Source: Desulfotignum sp. (GTDB lineage: Bacteria; Desulfobacterota; Desulfobacteria; Desulfobacterales; Desulfobacteraceae). From it: 5,089 nt of DNA. The stretch covers positions 1 to 5,089 of the forward strand of contig JAABRW010000102.1 of assembly GCA_011390695.1 (NCBI GenBank), given 5' to 3'. Position numbers and translations under genes: made by a program. Under the pieces are notes generated by a model, which searched no databases, was not told the DNA's origin, and saw nothing but the letters and a program-made list of their open reading frames with translations. This document shows, in pieces, positions 1 through 5,089 of this stretch (within the stretch, counting starts at the first letter, position 1; each line of letters opens with the position of its first letter).

Positions 1-349
1 GATGTTTGATAAAAAAGGGCTGATCGCCGTGGCAAAGGATGCCGTGGATGAGGACACCCTCATGGAGGTGGCATTGGATGCCGGGGCTGAGGATATCAGA
101 GATGAAGGGGATGTGTTTGAGGTGATCACCGAACCGGGGGAATTTGAAGCGGTGCAGGAGGCTGTTGACAAGGCCGGCATTGCGTGCCAGATGGCGGAAA
201 TCACCATGCTCCCCCAGACCATGACAGCAGTCACCGGCAAAGAAGCGGAACAGATGATTCGGTTCATGGATGCGCTGGATGATTGTGATGATGTACAAAA
301 ATTTTATACCAATGCCGATATCCCGGATGAGGCATTTGAAGATATGTGA
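1..349 (+). CDS. yebC: YebC/TACO1-family protein, C-terminal part (5' end outside window)
   Basis: About 115 C-terminal residues of a protein whose family is usually near 245 residues, so roughly 130 N-terminal residues lie before the window. The Met at base 2 is internal: in YebC proteins the segment FDKKG follows the end of the first domain, and base 1 would complete the preceding codon. Family hallmarks are an acidic AGAEDIRDEGD segment (residues 28-38), then AEITMLPQT (65-73), then LDDCDDVQKFYTNADIPDE (92-110), which match E. coli YebC block by block. The family was long annotated as a transcriptional regulator (PmpR). Its mitochondrial relative TACO1 is a translational activator, and more recent work places bacterial members on ribosomes stalled at proline-rich stretches. 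Which role applies here cannot be read from the sequence. The gene ends with TGA and converges on nadA. In many bacteria yebC sits beside ruvC, which would be upstream and out of view. Confidence 0.93.
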   Translation, partial: MFDKKGLIAVAKDAVDEDTLMEVALDAGAEDIRDEGDVFEVITEPGEFEAVQEAVDKAGIACQMAEITMLPQTMTAVTGKEAEQMIRFMDALDDCDDVQKFYTNADIPDEAFEDM

Positions 350-401
350 TTTTTGATTTGCCGGATTTTTTGGGCAGACCGATTTTGCTGCAGCAGTTTT
401 T

Positions 402-434
402 AAAAGGCCGGTATCTGAAGGATGCCGGCCTTTT
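402..434. terminator. Bidirectional hairpin terminator between yebC and nadA
   Basis: Bases 402-415 pair with 421-434 in a 14-bp stem containing one G-T pair, closing a 5-nt loop (416-420). The outer pairs are AAAA (402-405) with TTTT (431-434), around a GC-rich core GGCCGG/CCGGCC, so the element looks the same on both strands. It lies 52 nt after the yebC stop and starts 4 nt after the nadA stop, which is right for ending two convergent transcripts. The weak point is the short T tract, four bases in either direction and all of them inside the stem, so efficiency may be moderate. Confidence 0.72.
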
Positions 435-438
435 GGCA

Positions 439-1332
439 TCAGGCCAGATCGATCATTTTCTGCACCGCACCCAGTGCTTTTTTCCTGGTATCTTCCGGCA
501 CCCGGACCTCACCTGCCAGGGTTTCCAGACTGTGTTTCACATCTGCCAGACTGATTTTTTTCATGTCAGGGCACACCATCTTGGGGGATGCGGGAAAAAA
601 CTGCTTGTCCGGGTTTGCTTTTGAAATGGGATACAGCAGCCCGTTTTCCGTTCCCAGGATGAACTGGCGAAGGGTGCTGGTTCTGGCAAACTGGATCATG
701 CCGGAAGTGGACTGGATGGTGTCGGCCATGGCCAGTACCTCTGGCGGACATTCCGGATGGGCCATGAACAGGGCCTCTGGATGGGCCTGTCTGGCAGCAT
801 TTACATCCGCTTTGGTCAGATTGTTGTGAAACGGGCAGTATCCTTCCCACAGATGAATTTTTTTATCCGTATGCCCTGCTGCATACCGGGCCAGGTTTCT
901 GTCCGGGGTCATGAGCACCGCATCCGCCTTAAGGGCATTTACCACCTGGATCACATTGGCCGAGGTGCAGCAGATGTCGGACACCGCCTTGACAGCGGCC
1001 GAAGAGTTGACATAGGTCACCACAGGGATACCACCCAAGGCTTTTTGGCGTGCGGTAAGGGCGTCCGGGTCCACCATGTCCGCCATGGGGCATCCGGCAT
1101 CTGTGTTCGGCAGCAGCACGGTTTTTTCCGGACAGAGGATGGATGCGGTTTCCGCCATGAAATGGACACCGCAGAACACAATTATTTCGGCTGAGGTTTT
1201 TGCGGCCTTGATACTCAGTTCCAGAGAATCTCCGCAAAGATCAGCAATATCCTGAATTTCAGGAGGTTGATAATTATGGGCCAGGATAATGGCATTTTTA
1301 TTCCGGGCCAGATTCTGGATAACTTCTTTCAT
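439..1332 (-). CDS. nadA: Quinolinate synthase NadA, short form
   Basis: Cytoplasmic [4Fe-4S] enzyme that condenses iminoaspartate with dihydroxyacetone phosphate to quinolinate in de novo NAD synthesis. It is 297 residues from ATG 1332, matching the short thermophile-type NadA rather than the longer E. coli form. Family residues are present: AHNYQ with His19 and Tyr21, GDS with Ser36, YVNSSA with Tyr107 and Asn109, GYCPFH with His169, and AHPE with His192 and Glu194. The three expected cluster cysteines are Cys81 (AGCPMADM), Cys166 (GYCP) and Cys254 (MVCPDMK). All three sit in the conserved blocks, so the enzyme looks intact. A GTG at 1333-1335 directly precedes the ATG and would add one residue; I prefer the ATG because an AAAGG site lies 9 nt upstream and the numbering then fits characterised short NadA proteins. 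It is the last gene of a unit with lolA (23 nt gap). nadB and nadC are not in view. The proteins are oxygen sensitive, which suits an anaerobe. Confidence 0.97.
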   Translation of the reverse strand: MKEVIQNLARNKNAIILAHNYQPPEIQDIADLCGDSLELSIKAAKTSAEIIVFCGVHFMAETASILCPEKTVLLPNTDAGCPMADMVDPDALTARQKALGGIPVVTYVNSSAAVKAVSDICCTSANVIQVVNALKADAVLMTPDRNLARYAAGHTDKKIHLWEGYCPFHNNLTKADVNAARQAHPEALFMAHPECPPEVLAMADTIQSTSGMIQFARTSTLRQFILGTENGLLYPISKANPDKQFFPASPKMVCPDMKKISLADVKHSLETLAGEVRVPEDTRKKALGAVQKMIDLA

Positions 1333-1341
1333 CACAAGAAA

Positions 1342-1346
1342 CCTTT
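1342..1346 (-). promoter_or_regulatory. Ribosome binding site of nadA
   Basis: On the minus strand an AGAAAGG stretch lies in the short lolA-nadA gap. Its GG is 9 nt before ATG 1332 and 6 nt before GTG 1335, so spacing alone allows either start. The ATG is the stronger initiation codon and is used here. Confidence 0.6.
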
Positions 1347-1355
1347 CTCTGTATT

Positions 1356-2006
1356 TTAGTTCATTTCAATTACGTTAACCCCGGAAGGGATGGTAAAATC
1401 AAACCGCTCATCCGGTATCTGCCGGAAACTTATATTGCTGAATTCAAAGTGGGTAGTGTCTCCAAAAGCATTCACAGTAGTGACATGGGAAATATGAAAT
1501 TGTTTGGGGCATACCCGGATGATGATGCGGTGAATGTCCGGATTTCCGGACTGGTCCTCAAGGAGCAGTTCAGCCCGGTCTTGTGTTGCCTCCTTAACAG
1601 ATACGGTATAATTTTTCCGGATCAGGGAGATATCTGATAAAAATGCCCCGCCGGCCCCTGACTGGAAAAACTGGGATGCATTTCCGCGCATGACCTGGTT
1701 TTCTTCGGGTCTGAAGATCCACAGTTCTGTGCCGTTGGTAATAATATCGTGGCGTTCCGGGGACAGGTACTGCCATTTCATTTTTCCGGGGTGGCTGAAC
1801 CAGGCCCTGCCGGATGCTGTTTCATCTATATCCAAAGCAGACAAAGTGGATGTCTGTAAAAAATCGGCGGTAAAACTTTTACCGGCATACCGGTTTTCAA
1901 TACCGTCCAGGATGGTTTGTACAGGGGCCGTGGTATCAGATGTATTACCGGGAACGGCCCAGCAGAAAACCAGGGTGATGAGAAGAAAAGGTCTCATGAA
2001 TATCAT
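1356..2006 (-). CDS. lolA: Outer-membrane lipoprotein carrier protein LolA
   Basis: Periplasmic chaperone that takes lipoproteins released by the inner-membrane LolCDE transporter and carries them to the outer membrane. It is 216 residues including a signal peptide: positively charged start (MRP), hydrophobic core at about residues 6-18, and likely signal peptidase I cleavage near residues 20-23. No lipobox is visible, so it is soluble, as LolA should be. The mature part has the LolA pattern: FTADFLQ (45-51), ASGRAWFSHPGKMKWQY (64-80), NGTELWIFRPEENQVM (91-106), FLSD (122-125), a strand pair ending near D151, and a C-terminal FDFTIPSGVNVI (202-213). The E. coli functional Arg43 position, just before the conserved Pro, appears to be His72 here. 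The start at 2006 is favoured over an in-frame ATG at 1997 because AAGGAA lies 7 nt upstream. It is 21 nt downstream of the ligase gene and 23 nt before nadA. No lolB, lolC, lolD or lolE is in view. Confidence 0.9.
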   Translation of the reverse strand: MIFMRPFLLITLVFCWAVPGNTSDTTAPVQTILDGIENRYAGKSFTADFLQTSTLSALDIDETASGRAWFSHPGKMKWQYLSPERHDIITNGTELWIFRPEENQVMRGNASQFFQSGAGGAFLSDISLIRKNYTVSVKEATQDRAELLLEDQSGNPDIHRIIIRVCPKQFHISHVTTVNAFGDTTHFEFSNISFRQIPDERFDFTIPSGVNVIEMN

Positions 2007-2012
2007 GGTGTG

Positions 2013-2018
2013 TTCCTT
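2013..2018 (-). promoter_or_regulatory. Ribosome binding site of lolA
   Basis: AAGGAA on the minus strand in the 21-nt gap after the ligase stop codon TAG, with GGA ending 7 nt before ATG 2006. This spacing selects the MIFMRP start over the in-frame ATG at 1997. Having its own site supports independent initiation on a shared ligase-lolA-nadA message. Confidence 0.65.
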
Positions 2019-2027
2019 ATGGTTTAC

Positions 2028-3617
2028 CTACCGCAGCAGTTTTTGCAGGTCTTTTCGTTTGTCTTCCGCGTACAGGCGCCGCAGCTTGGGCTTTTCAATT
2101 TTTCCGGTGGGGTTGCGGGGTACATCGCCGAAAAAAATTTTTTTCAGGCGTTTATACCGGGGCAGGGCCTGCTGGAATTCCTGAATATCGTTTTCACAGA
2201 TCATGCAGCCCGGCTTGACGCTGATGATGCCTGCGGGGATTTCACCTAAGCGCTCATCCGGCACGCCGATAACAGCGATATCTTTTATTTTCTCGTGGCC
2301 CAGAAAGAAATTTTCAATTTCATTGGGATAAATGTTTTCTCCACCGTAAATGATCATGTCTTTTTTCCGGTCCACCAGCCAGATGAATCCTTCCATGTCA
2401 TATCGGGCCAGATCACCGGTGTGCAGCCATCCGTTGTGAAGAGCTTTGTCGGTGGCTTCCGGGTTTTTATAATAGGCTTTCATCACCCCTGGTCCCCGAA
2501 CGATCAATTCACCGGTTTCATTGCCGAACAGGTGGTTGCCCTGCTTGTCCACAATTTTTGCCTCCCACCCGTGGCCTGCTTTGCCTATGGGGCCTATGCG
2601 GTGACTGTTTTCAAGGCCCAGGTGGATACATCCGGGGCCCGTGGATTCGGTAAGGCCGTAGTTGGTGTCATATCCCTGACCTGGAAAGTATTTTTGCCAT
2701 CTTTTGACAAGGCTGGGGGGGACGGGCTGGGCCCCGGAATGCATCAGCCGCCACTGGTCCAGATGATAGTGTGACAGATCAAGGGTCTTGTTTTCTATGG
2801 CAATGAGAATATCATGGGCCCAGGGAACCAGAAGCCAGGCAATGGTGCAGCCTTCTTCAGAAACAGCTTCGAAAATCCATTCCGGTTTGACCCCGTTGAG
2901 CAGGATGCACTTGCCTCCCACCAGAAAAGACCCCATCCAGTGCATTTTGGCGCCGGTGTGATACAAAGGCGGTATGCACAAAAATATATCCTCATGGGTC
3001 TGGTTATGGTGGTTGTTTTCCACTTCGCAGGCATGGGTCAGATTTTTGTGGGTGAGCAGTACCGCCTTGGGGGTGCCGGTGGTGCCTGAGGTGAAGTACA
3101 GCGCTGCATCATCGTCATTTGCCATGGGAACATCCGGCGGCATACGGCCTTTCTGGTCTTTGATAAAGTCAGCAAAAAGATATGCCCATTCCGGACAGGA
3201 TTCTCTGGGGCCTGCAAAAATCCACAGACGTACACTGGATGCCAGGGAACTGCGAATGGCCGCAATGCGCTGGATAAATTCTTCTCCAAATATAAAGGCT
3301 TTGGGTGCTGCGGTGTTTGCGCACAACAGAATTTTATCGGATTCAAACCGGAAATTCAACGGCACTGCCCAGGCACCGGTATACAGGATGCCGAAATAGA
3401 TGGGCAGCCATTCCAGACTGTTGGTCATAAGCTGCACCACGGTATCTGATTTGTGGATGCCGTTCTGGTGAAGGCCGTTGGCCAGCCTGCAGGCCATGGT
3501 ATAAAACTGATGCCAGGTGAGTTCTTTTCTGGTTTTTTTTGCAGGGACCCGTTCCACCAGAGCAATTTCATCTCTGTACAGCCTGTTGTTTTCAGCCAGT
3601 ATCTGTGTTATGCGCAT
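2028..3617 (-). CDS. AMP-dependent synthetase/ligase (acyl-CoA synthetase-like), substrate unknown
   Basis: Class I adenylate-forming enzyme of 529 residues from ATG 3617. Members activate a carboxylic acid with ATP to an acyl-adenylate and usually pass it to coenzyme A in the cytoplasm. Core motifs appear in order: the phosphate-binding YFTSGTTGTPKAV (174-186), YGLTEST (320-326), GWLHTGD (396-402), the hinge block LVDRKKDMIIYGGENIYP (414-431), and PRNPTGKIEKPK near the end, where Lys506 is the expected catalytic lysine. The N-terminal and mobile C-terminal domains are both complete, so the gene looks functional. Overall look is fatty-acid or aromatic acid CoA ligase; the acid cannot be named from sequence. 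The start is uncertain: an upstream in-frame ATG at 3650 would add MPKGKKGRVSF, but those codons look like a purine-rich leader, and relatives typically begin at the M-x-x-T-Q-I-L position. It follows dnaK across a terminator and heads a tight unit with lolA (21 nt) and nadA. Confidence 0.9.
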   Translation of the reverse strand: MRITQILAENNRLYRDEIALVERVPAKKTRKELTWHQFYTMACRLANGLHQNGIHKSDTVVQLMTNSLEWLPIYFGILYTGAWAVPLNFRFESDKILLCANTAAPKAFIFGEEFIQRIAAIRSSLASSVRLWIFAGPRESCPEWAYLFADFIKDQKGRMPPDVPMANDDDAALYFTSGTTGTPKAVLLTHKNLTHACEVENNHHNQTHEDIFLCIPPLYHTGAKMHWMGSFLVGGKCILLNGVKPEWIFEAVSEEGCTIAWLLVPWAHDILIAIENKTLDLSHYHLDQWRLMHSGAQPVPPSLVKRWQKYFPGQGYDTNYGLTESTGPGCIHLGLENSHRIGPIGKAGHGWEAKIVDKQGNHLFGNETGELIVRGPGVMKAYYKNPEATDKALHNGWLHTGDLARYDMEGFIWLVDRKKDMIIYGGENIYPNEIENFFLGHEKIKDIAVIGVPDERLGEIPAGIISVKPGCMICENDIQEFQQALPRYKRLKKIFFGDVPRNPTGKIEKPKLRRLYAEDKRKDLQKLLR

Positions 3618-3625
3618 AAACGAAA

Positions 3626-3645
3626 CTCTGCCCTTTTTTCCTTTT
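3626..3645 (-). promoter_or_regulatory. Purine-rich leader / possible ribosome binding region of the ligase gene
   Basis: On the minus strand bases 3645-3631 are an unbroken purine run containing AAAAGG and AAAAAAGGG, followed after one C by AGAG (3629-3626). GGG ends 13 nt and GAG ends 8 nt before ATG 3617. If translation began instead at ATG 3650 this run would be coding, and its best upstream site, GCAGGA at 3670-3665, would be 14 nt away and inside a terminator arm. Neither site is ideal, but the run favours 3617. Confidence 0.4.
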
Positions 3646-3656
3646 GGCATTGTGGT

Positions 3657-3697
3657 AAAAAAAATCCTGCCGGATCACTATAGACCACGGCAGGATT
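3657..3697 (-). terminator. Intrinsic terminator downstream of dnaK
   Basis: Reading the minus strand, AATCCTGCCG (3697-3688) pairs perfectly with CGGCAGGATT (3672-3663) across a 15-nt loop, and the descending arm runs into eight consecutive T residues (3664-3657). It starts 27 nt after the dnaK stop codon. The perfect 10-bp GC-containing stem with T8 is a textbook rho-independent terminator for dnaK. Its T tract ends 6 nt before the ATG at 3650, so it also lies in the leader of the ligase gene. Confidence 0.85.
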
Positions 3698-3704
3698 ATA
3701 TTCA
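3695..3704 (-). promoter_or_regulatory. Candidate -10 promoter element for the ligase-lolA-nadA unit
   Basis: The minus strand reads TGAATATAAT, a perfect TATAAT at 3700-3695 with a TG two bases upstream, close to but not exactly the extended -10 form. A start about 7 nt downstream would fall near 3688. No good -35 is present: at 15-19 nt spacing the best hexamer (TTTCCC, 3721-3716) matches TTGACA at only three positions. The assignment rests on the -10, the location between dnaK and the ligase, and the need for a promoter there, so it is tentative. Confidence 0.3.
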
Positions 3705-3724
3705 ACCCAATGTTTGGGAAAGGC

Positions 3725-5089
3725 TTATTTGTCTTTATTGACCTCTTCAAAGTCGGCGTCCACTACATCCTCATCTGTCTGGGCGCCGGCAGCACCGGTA
3801 TCTGCCTGGCCTTCCTGGGAAGAAGATGCTTGCTGGTACATGACTTCAGCCAGCTTATGCGAGGCCTGGGAAAGGGTTTCAATTTTCTGCTTGATGTCAT
3901 CCACGTCACTGGATTCTTTGGCCTGTTTCAAGGCGGCCACAGCAGATTCAATTGAAGTTTTGGTTTCTGGGTCCACTTTGTCACCGTGTTCTTTAAGGGT
4001 CTTTTCAGTCTGGTCAACCAATGCTTCAGCCTGGTTTTTTGTGTCCACAAGTTCCCGTCTTTTTTTATCTTCTTCCGCATGCATTTCCGCATCTTTGACC
4101 ATTTTTTCAATTTCGTCTTCAGAAAGTCCGGAAGCTGCTGTAATGCGTATGGATTGTTCCTTGTTGGTTGCCTTGTCTTTGGCAGATACCTGTACAATGC
4201 CGTTGGCATCAATATCAAAGGAAACTTCAATTTGGGGAACCCCCCGGGGTGCCGGCGGAATATCCGCCAGTTCAAACTGGCCCAGGGTCTTGTTATCGGC
4301 CGCCATTTCCCGTTCTCCCTGGAGTACATGAATGGAAACCGCCGGCTGATTATCAGCAGCAGTGGAGAAAACCTGGCTTTTTTTGGTGGGGATGGTGGTG
4401 TTTTTCTCGATAAGTTTGGTCATGACACCGCCCAGGGTTTCAATACCCAGAGAAAGCGGGGTTACATCCAGAAGCAGTACATCATGCACATCACCCTGGA
4501 GCACACCGGCTTGGACTGCCGCACCCATGGCAACAACTTCATCCGGGTTCACCCCTTTGTGGGGTTTTTTGCCGAATATTTTTTCCACCCGCTGCTGGAC
4601 GGCCGGCATGCGGGTCATGCCGCCCACCAGAACAACTTCGTCCACAGTACCGGAACCCACACCTGCTTCTTTCAATGCCACCTTGCATGGTCCTTCCAGA
4701 TTGTCCAGAAGATCAGCCACCAGAGATTCCAGTTTTGCCCGGGTCAGTCTGACATCCAGATGTTTGGGGCCGGATGCGTCTGCCGTGATAAAAGGCAGGT
4801 TGATGCTGGTTTCTGTGGCACTGGACAATTCCATTTTTGCTTTTTCCGCGGCTTCCTTGAGACGCTGGAGTGCCATTTTGTCTGAACGCACATCAATGCC
4901 CTGGTCTTTTTTAAATTCATTGGCAATATAGTCGATGATTCGCAGGTCAAAGTCTTCCCCACCCAGGTGGGTATCTCCTGATGTGGATTTTACTTCAAAA
5001 ACACCGTCGCCAATCTCAAGGATGGACACGTCAAAGGTACCGCCTCCCAAGTCGAAGACTGCAATTTTTTCTTCTCCTTTTTTATCCAG
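3725..5089 (-). CDS. dnaK: Chaperone protein DnaK (Hsp70), C-terminal 454 residues (5' end outside window)
   Basis: ATP-driven cytoplasmic folding chaperone that works with DnaJ and GrpE. The reading frame is open to the window edge, beginning LDKKGEE, so the true N-terminus (about 185 residues, judged from the usual length near 640) is missing; the TTG at 5048-5050 is an internal Leu of the phosphate-binding block, not a start. Visible residues 10-23 carry the second Hsp70 signature, [14 protein letters not shown], and 152-168 the third, [15 protein letters not shown]. The interdomain linker [10 protein letters not shown] (203-212) follows, then the beta substrate-binding domain (to about 320) with [15 protein letters not shown], and then the charged helical lid. 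The disordered tail is Gln/Ser/Ala rich and ends [16 protein letters not shown], the DnaJ-system tail typical of proteobacterial DnaK. Nothing is truncated or frameshifted in the visible part. A strong terminator follows the TAA stop. Heat-shock control elements, if any, would be upstream and outside the window. Confidence 0.99.
   Translation of the reverse strand: MDKKGEEKIAVFDLGGGTFDVSILEIGDGVFEVKSTSGDTHLGGEDFDLRIIDYIANEFKKDQGIDVRSDKMALQRLKEAAEKAKMELSSATETSINLPFITADASGPKHLDVRLTRAKLESLVADLLDNLEGPCKVALKEAGVGSGTVDEVVLVGGMTRMPAVQQRVEKIFGKKPHKGVNPDEVVAMGAAVQAGVLQGDVHDVLLLDVTPLSLGIETLGGVMTKLIEKNTTIPTKKSQVFSTAADNQPAVSIHVLQGEREMAADNKTLGQFELADIPPAPRGVPQIEVSFDIDANGIVQVSAKDKATNKEQSIRITAASGLSEDEIEKMVKDAEMHAEEDKKRRELVDTKNQAEALVDQTEKTLKEHGDKVDPETKTSIESAVAALKQAKESSDVDDIKQKIETLSQASHKLAEVMYQQASSSQEGQADTGAAGAQTDEDVVDADFEEVNKDK

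Noticed and set aside
350..401. Possible small gene or riboswitch in the gap after yebC
   Set aside because: Only 52 nt of T-rich sequence with a CTGCAG palindrome. There is no open frame of note with a ribosome binding site and no fold beyond the terminator at 402-434.
422..1194. Plus-strand open frames of 92-145 codons opposite nadA
   Set aside because: They are shadows of nadA, which has all its catalytic and cluster residues. Their translations have no family resemblance and no convincing ribosome binding site.
2295..3399. Plus-strand open frames of 91-159 codons opposite the ligase gene
   Set aside because: They lie entirely within the ligase gene, whose motifs are intact from end to end. 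The antisense translations are low in structure and mutually overlapping.
3533..3540. A8 homopolymer (T8 on the plus strand) in the ligase coding region, possible phase-variable tract
   Set aside because: It encodes Lys-Lys with flanking bases in an ordinary Lys-rich segment. Eight bases in a single tract, with no surface or restriction function, is not enough to claim phase variation or programmed slippage.
3986..4885. Long open frame on the plus strand (299 codons) opposite dnaK
   Set aside because: It is fully antisense to an unmistakable dnaK. Long open antisense frames over dnaK are a known by-product of its codon use. The protein is rich in Phe, His, Cys and Gly in an unordered way, with no recognisable motif and no upstream gene context.
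1..5089. Mobile elements, CRISPR array, tRNA or rRNA genes, defence or secondary-metabolite systems
   Set aside because: I saw no transposase or integrase motif, no direct repeats with spacers, no RNA gene signatures and no toxin or defence motifs. All coding space is taken by housekeeping-type genes.

Overview
The window looks like ordinary chromosomal DNA from a Gram-negative, probably anaerobic bacterium. The best guess is a sulfate-reducing Desulfobacterota, Desulfobacteraceae-like. That placement is an inference from the style of the proteins (short-form NadA, the DnaK tail, the LolA type) and from a roughly balanced base composition with lysine-rich proteins; no rRNA or other decisive marker is present. 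LolA implies a cell with an outer membrane.

Layout from left to right. Positions 1-349 (+) hold the C-terminal half of a YebC/TACO1-family protein. A perfect-looking 14-bp hairpin at 402-434 follows and lies between two converging genes. The rest of the window is on the minus strand. Read in the direction of transcription (right to left), it holds: the C-terminal two thirds of dnaK (5089-3725, its N-terminus outside the window); a strong intrinsic terminator (3697-3657); a class I adenylate-forming acyl-CoA synthetase/ligase (3617-2028); lolA, the periplasmic lipoprotein carrier (2006-1356); and nadA, quinolinate synthase (1332-439). nadA ends 4 nt before the shared hairpin. Coding density is very high and no gene-free stretch exceeds 300 bases.

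The ligase, lolA and nadA are separated by only about 21-23 nt, each gap holding a ribosome binding site, so they almost certainly form one transcription unit. Their jobs (acyl activation, lipoprotein trafficking, NAD synthesis) do not form one obvious pathway. dnaK is separated from this unit by a T8-tailed terminator whose T tract ends only a few bases before the first possible start codon of the ligase. The unit therefore needs either read-through from dnaK or a promoter inside or upstream of the terminator. A perfect TATAAT overlaps the upstream arm of that hairpin, which makes the second option plausible.

I found no mobile element, CRISPR array, tRNA or rRNA, repeat family or defence gene, and no convincing sign of a new biological system. 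The points worth a second look are the promoter-in-terminator arrangement, the mixed operon, the unassigned ligase substrate, a histidine in LolA where the E. coli protein has its functional arginine, and the uncertain ligase start.
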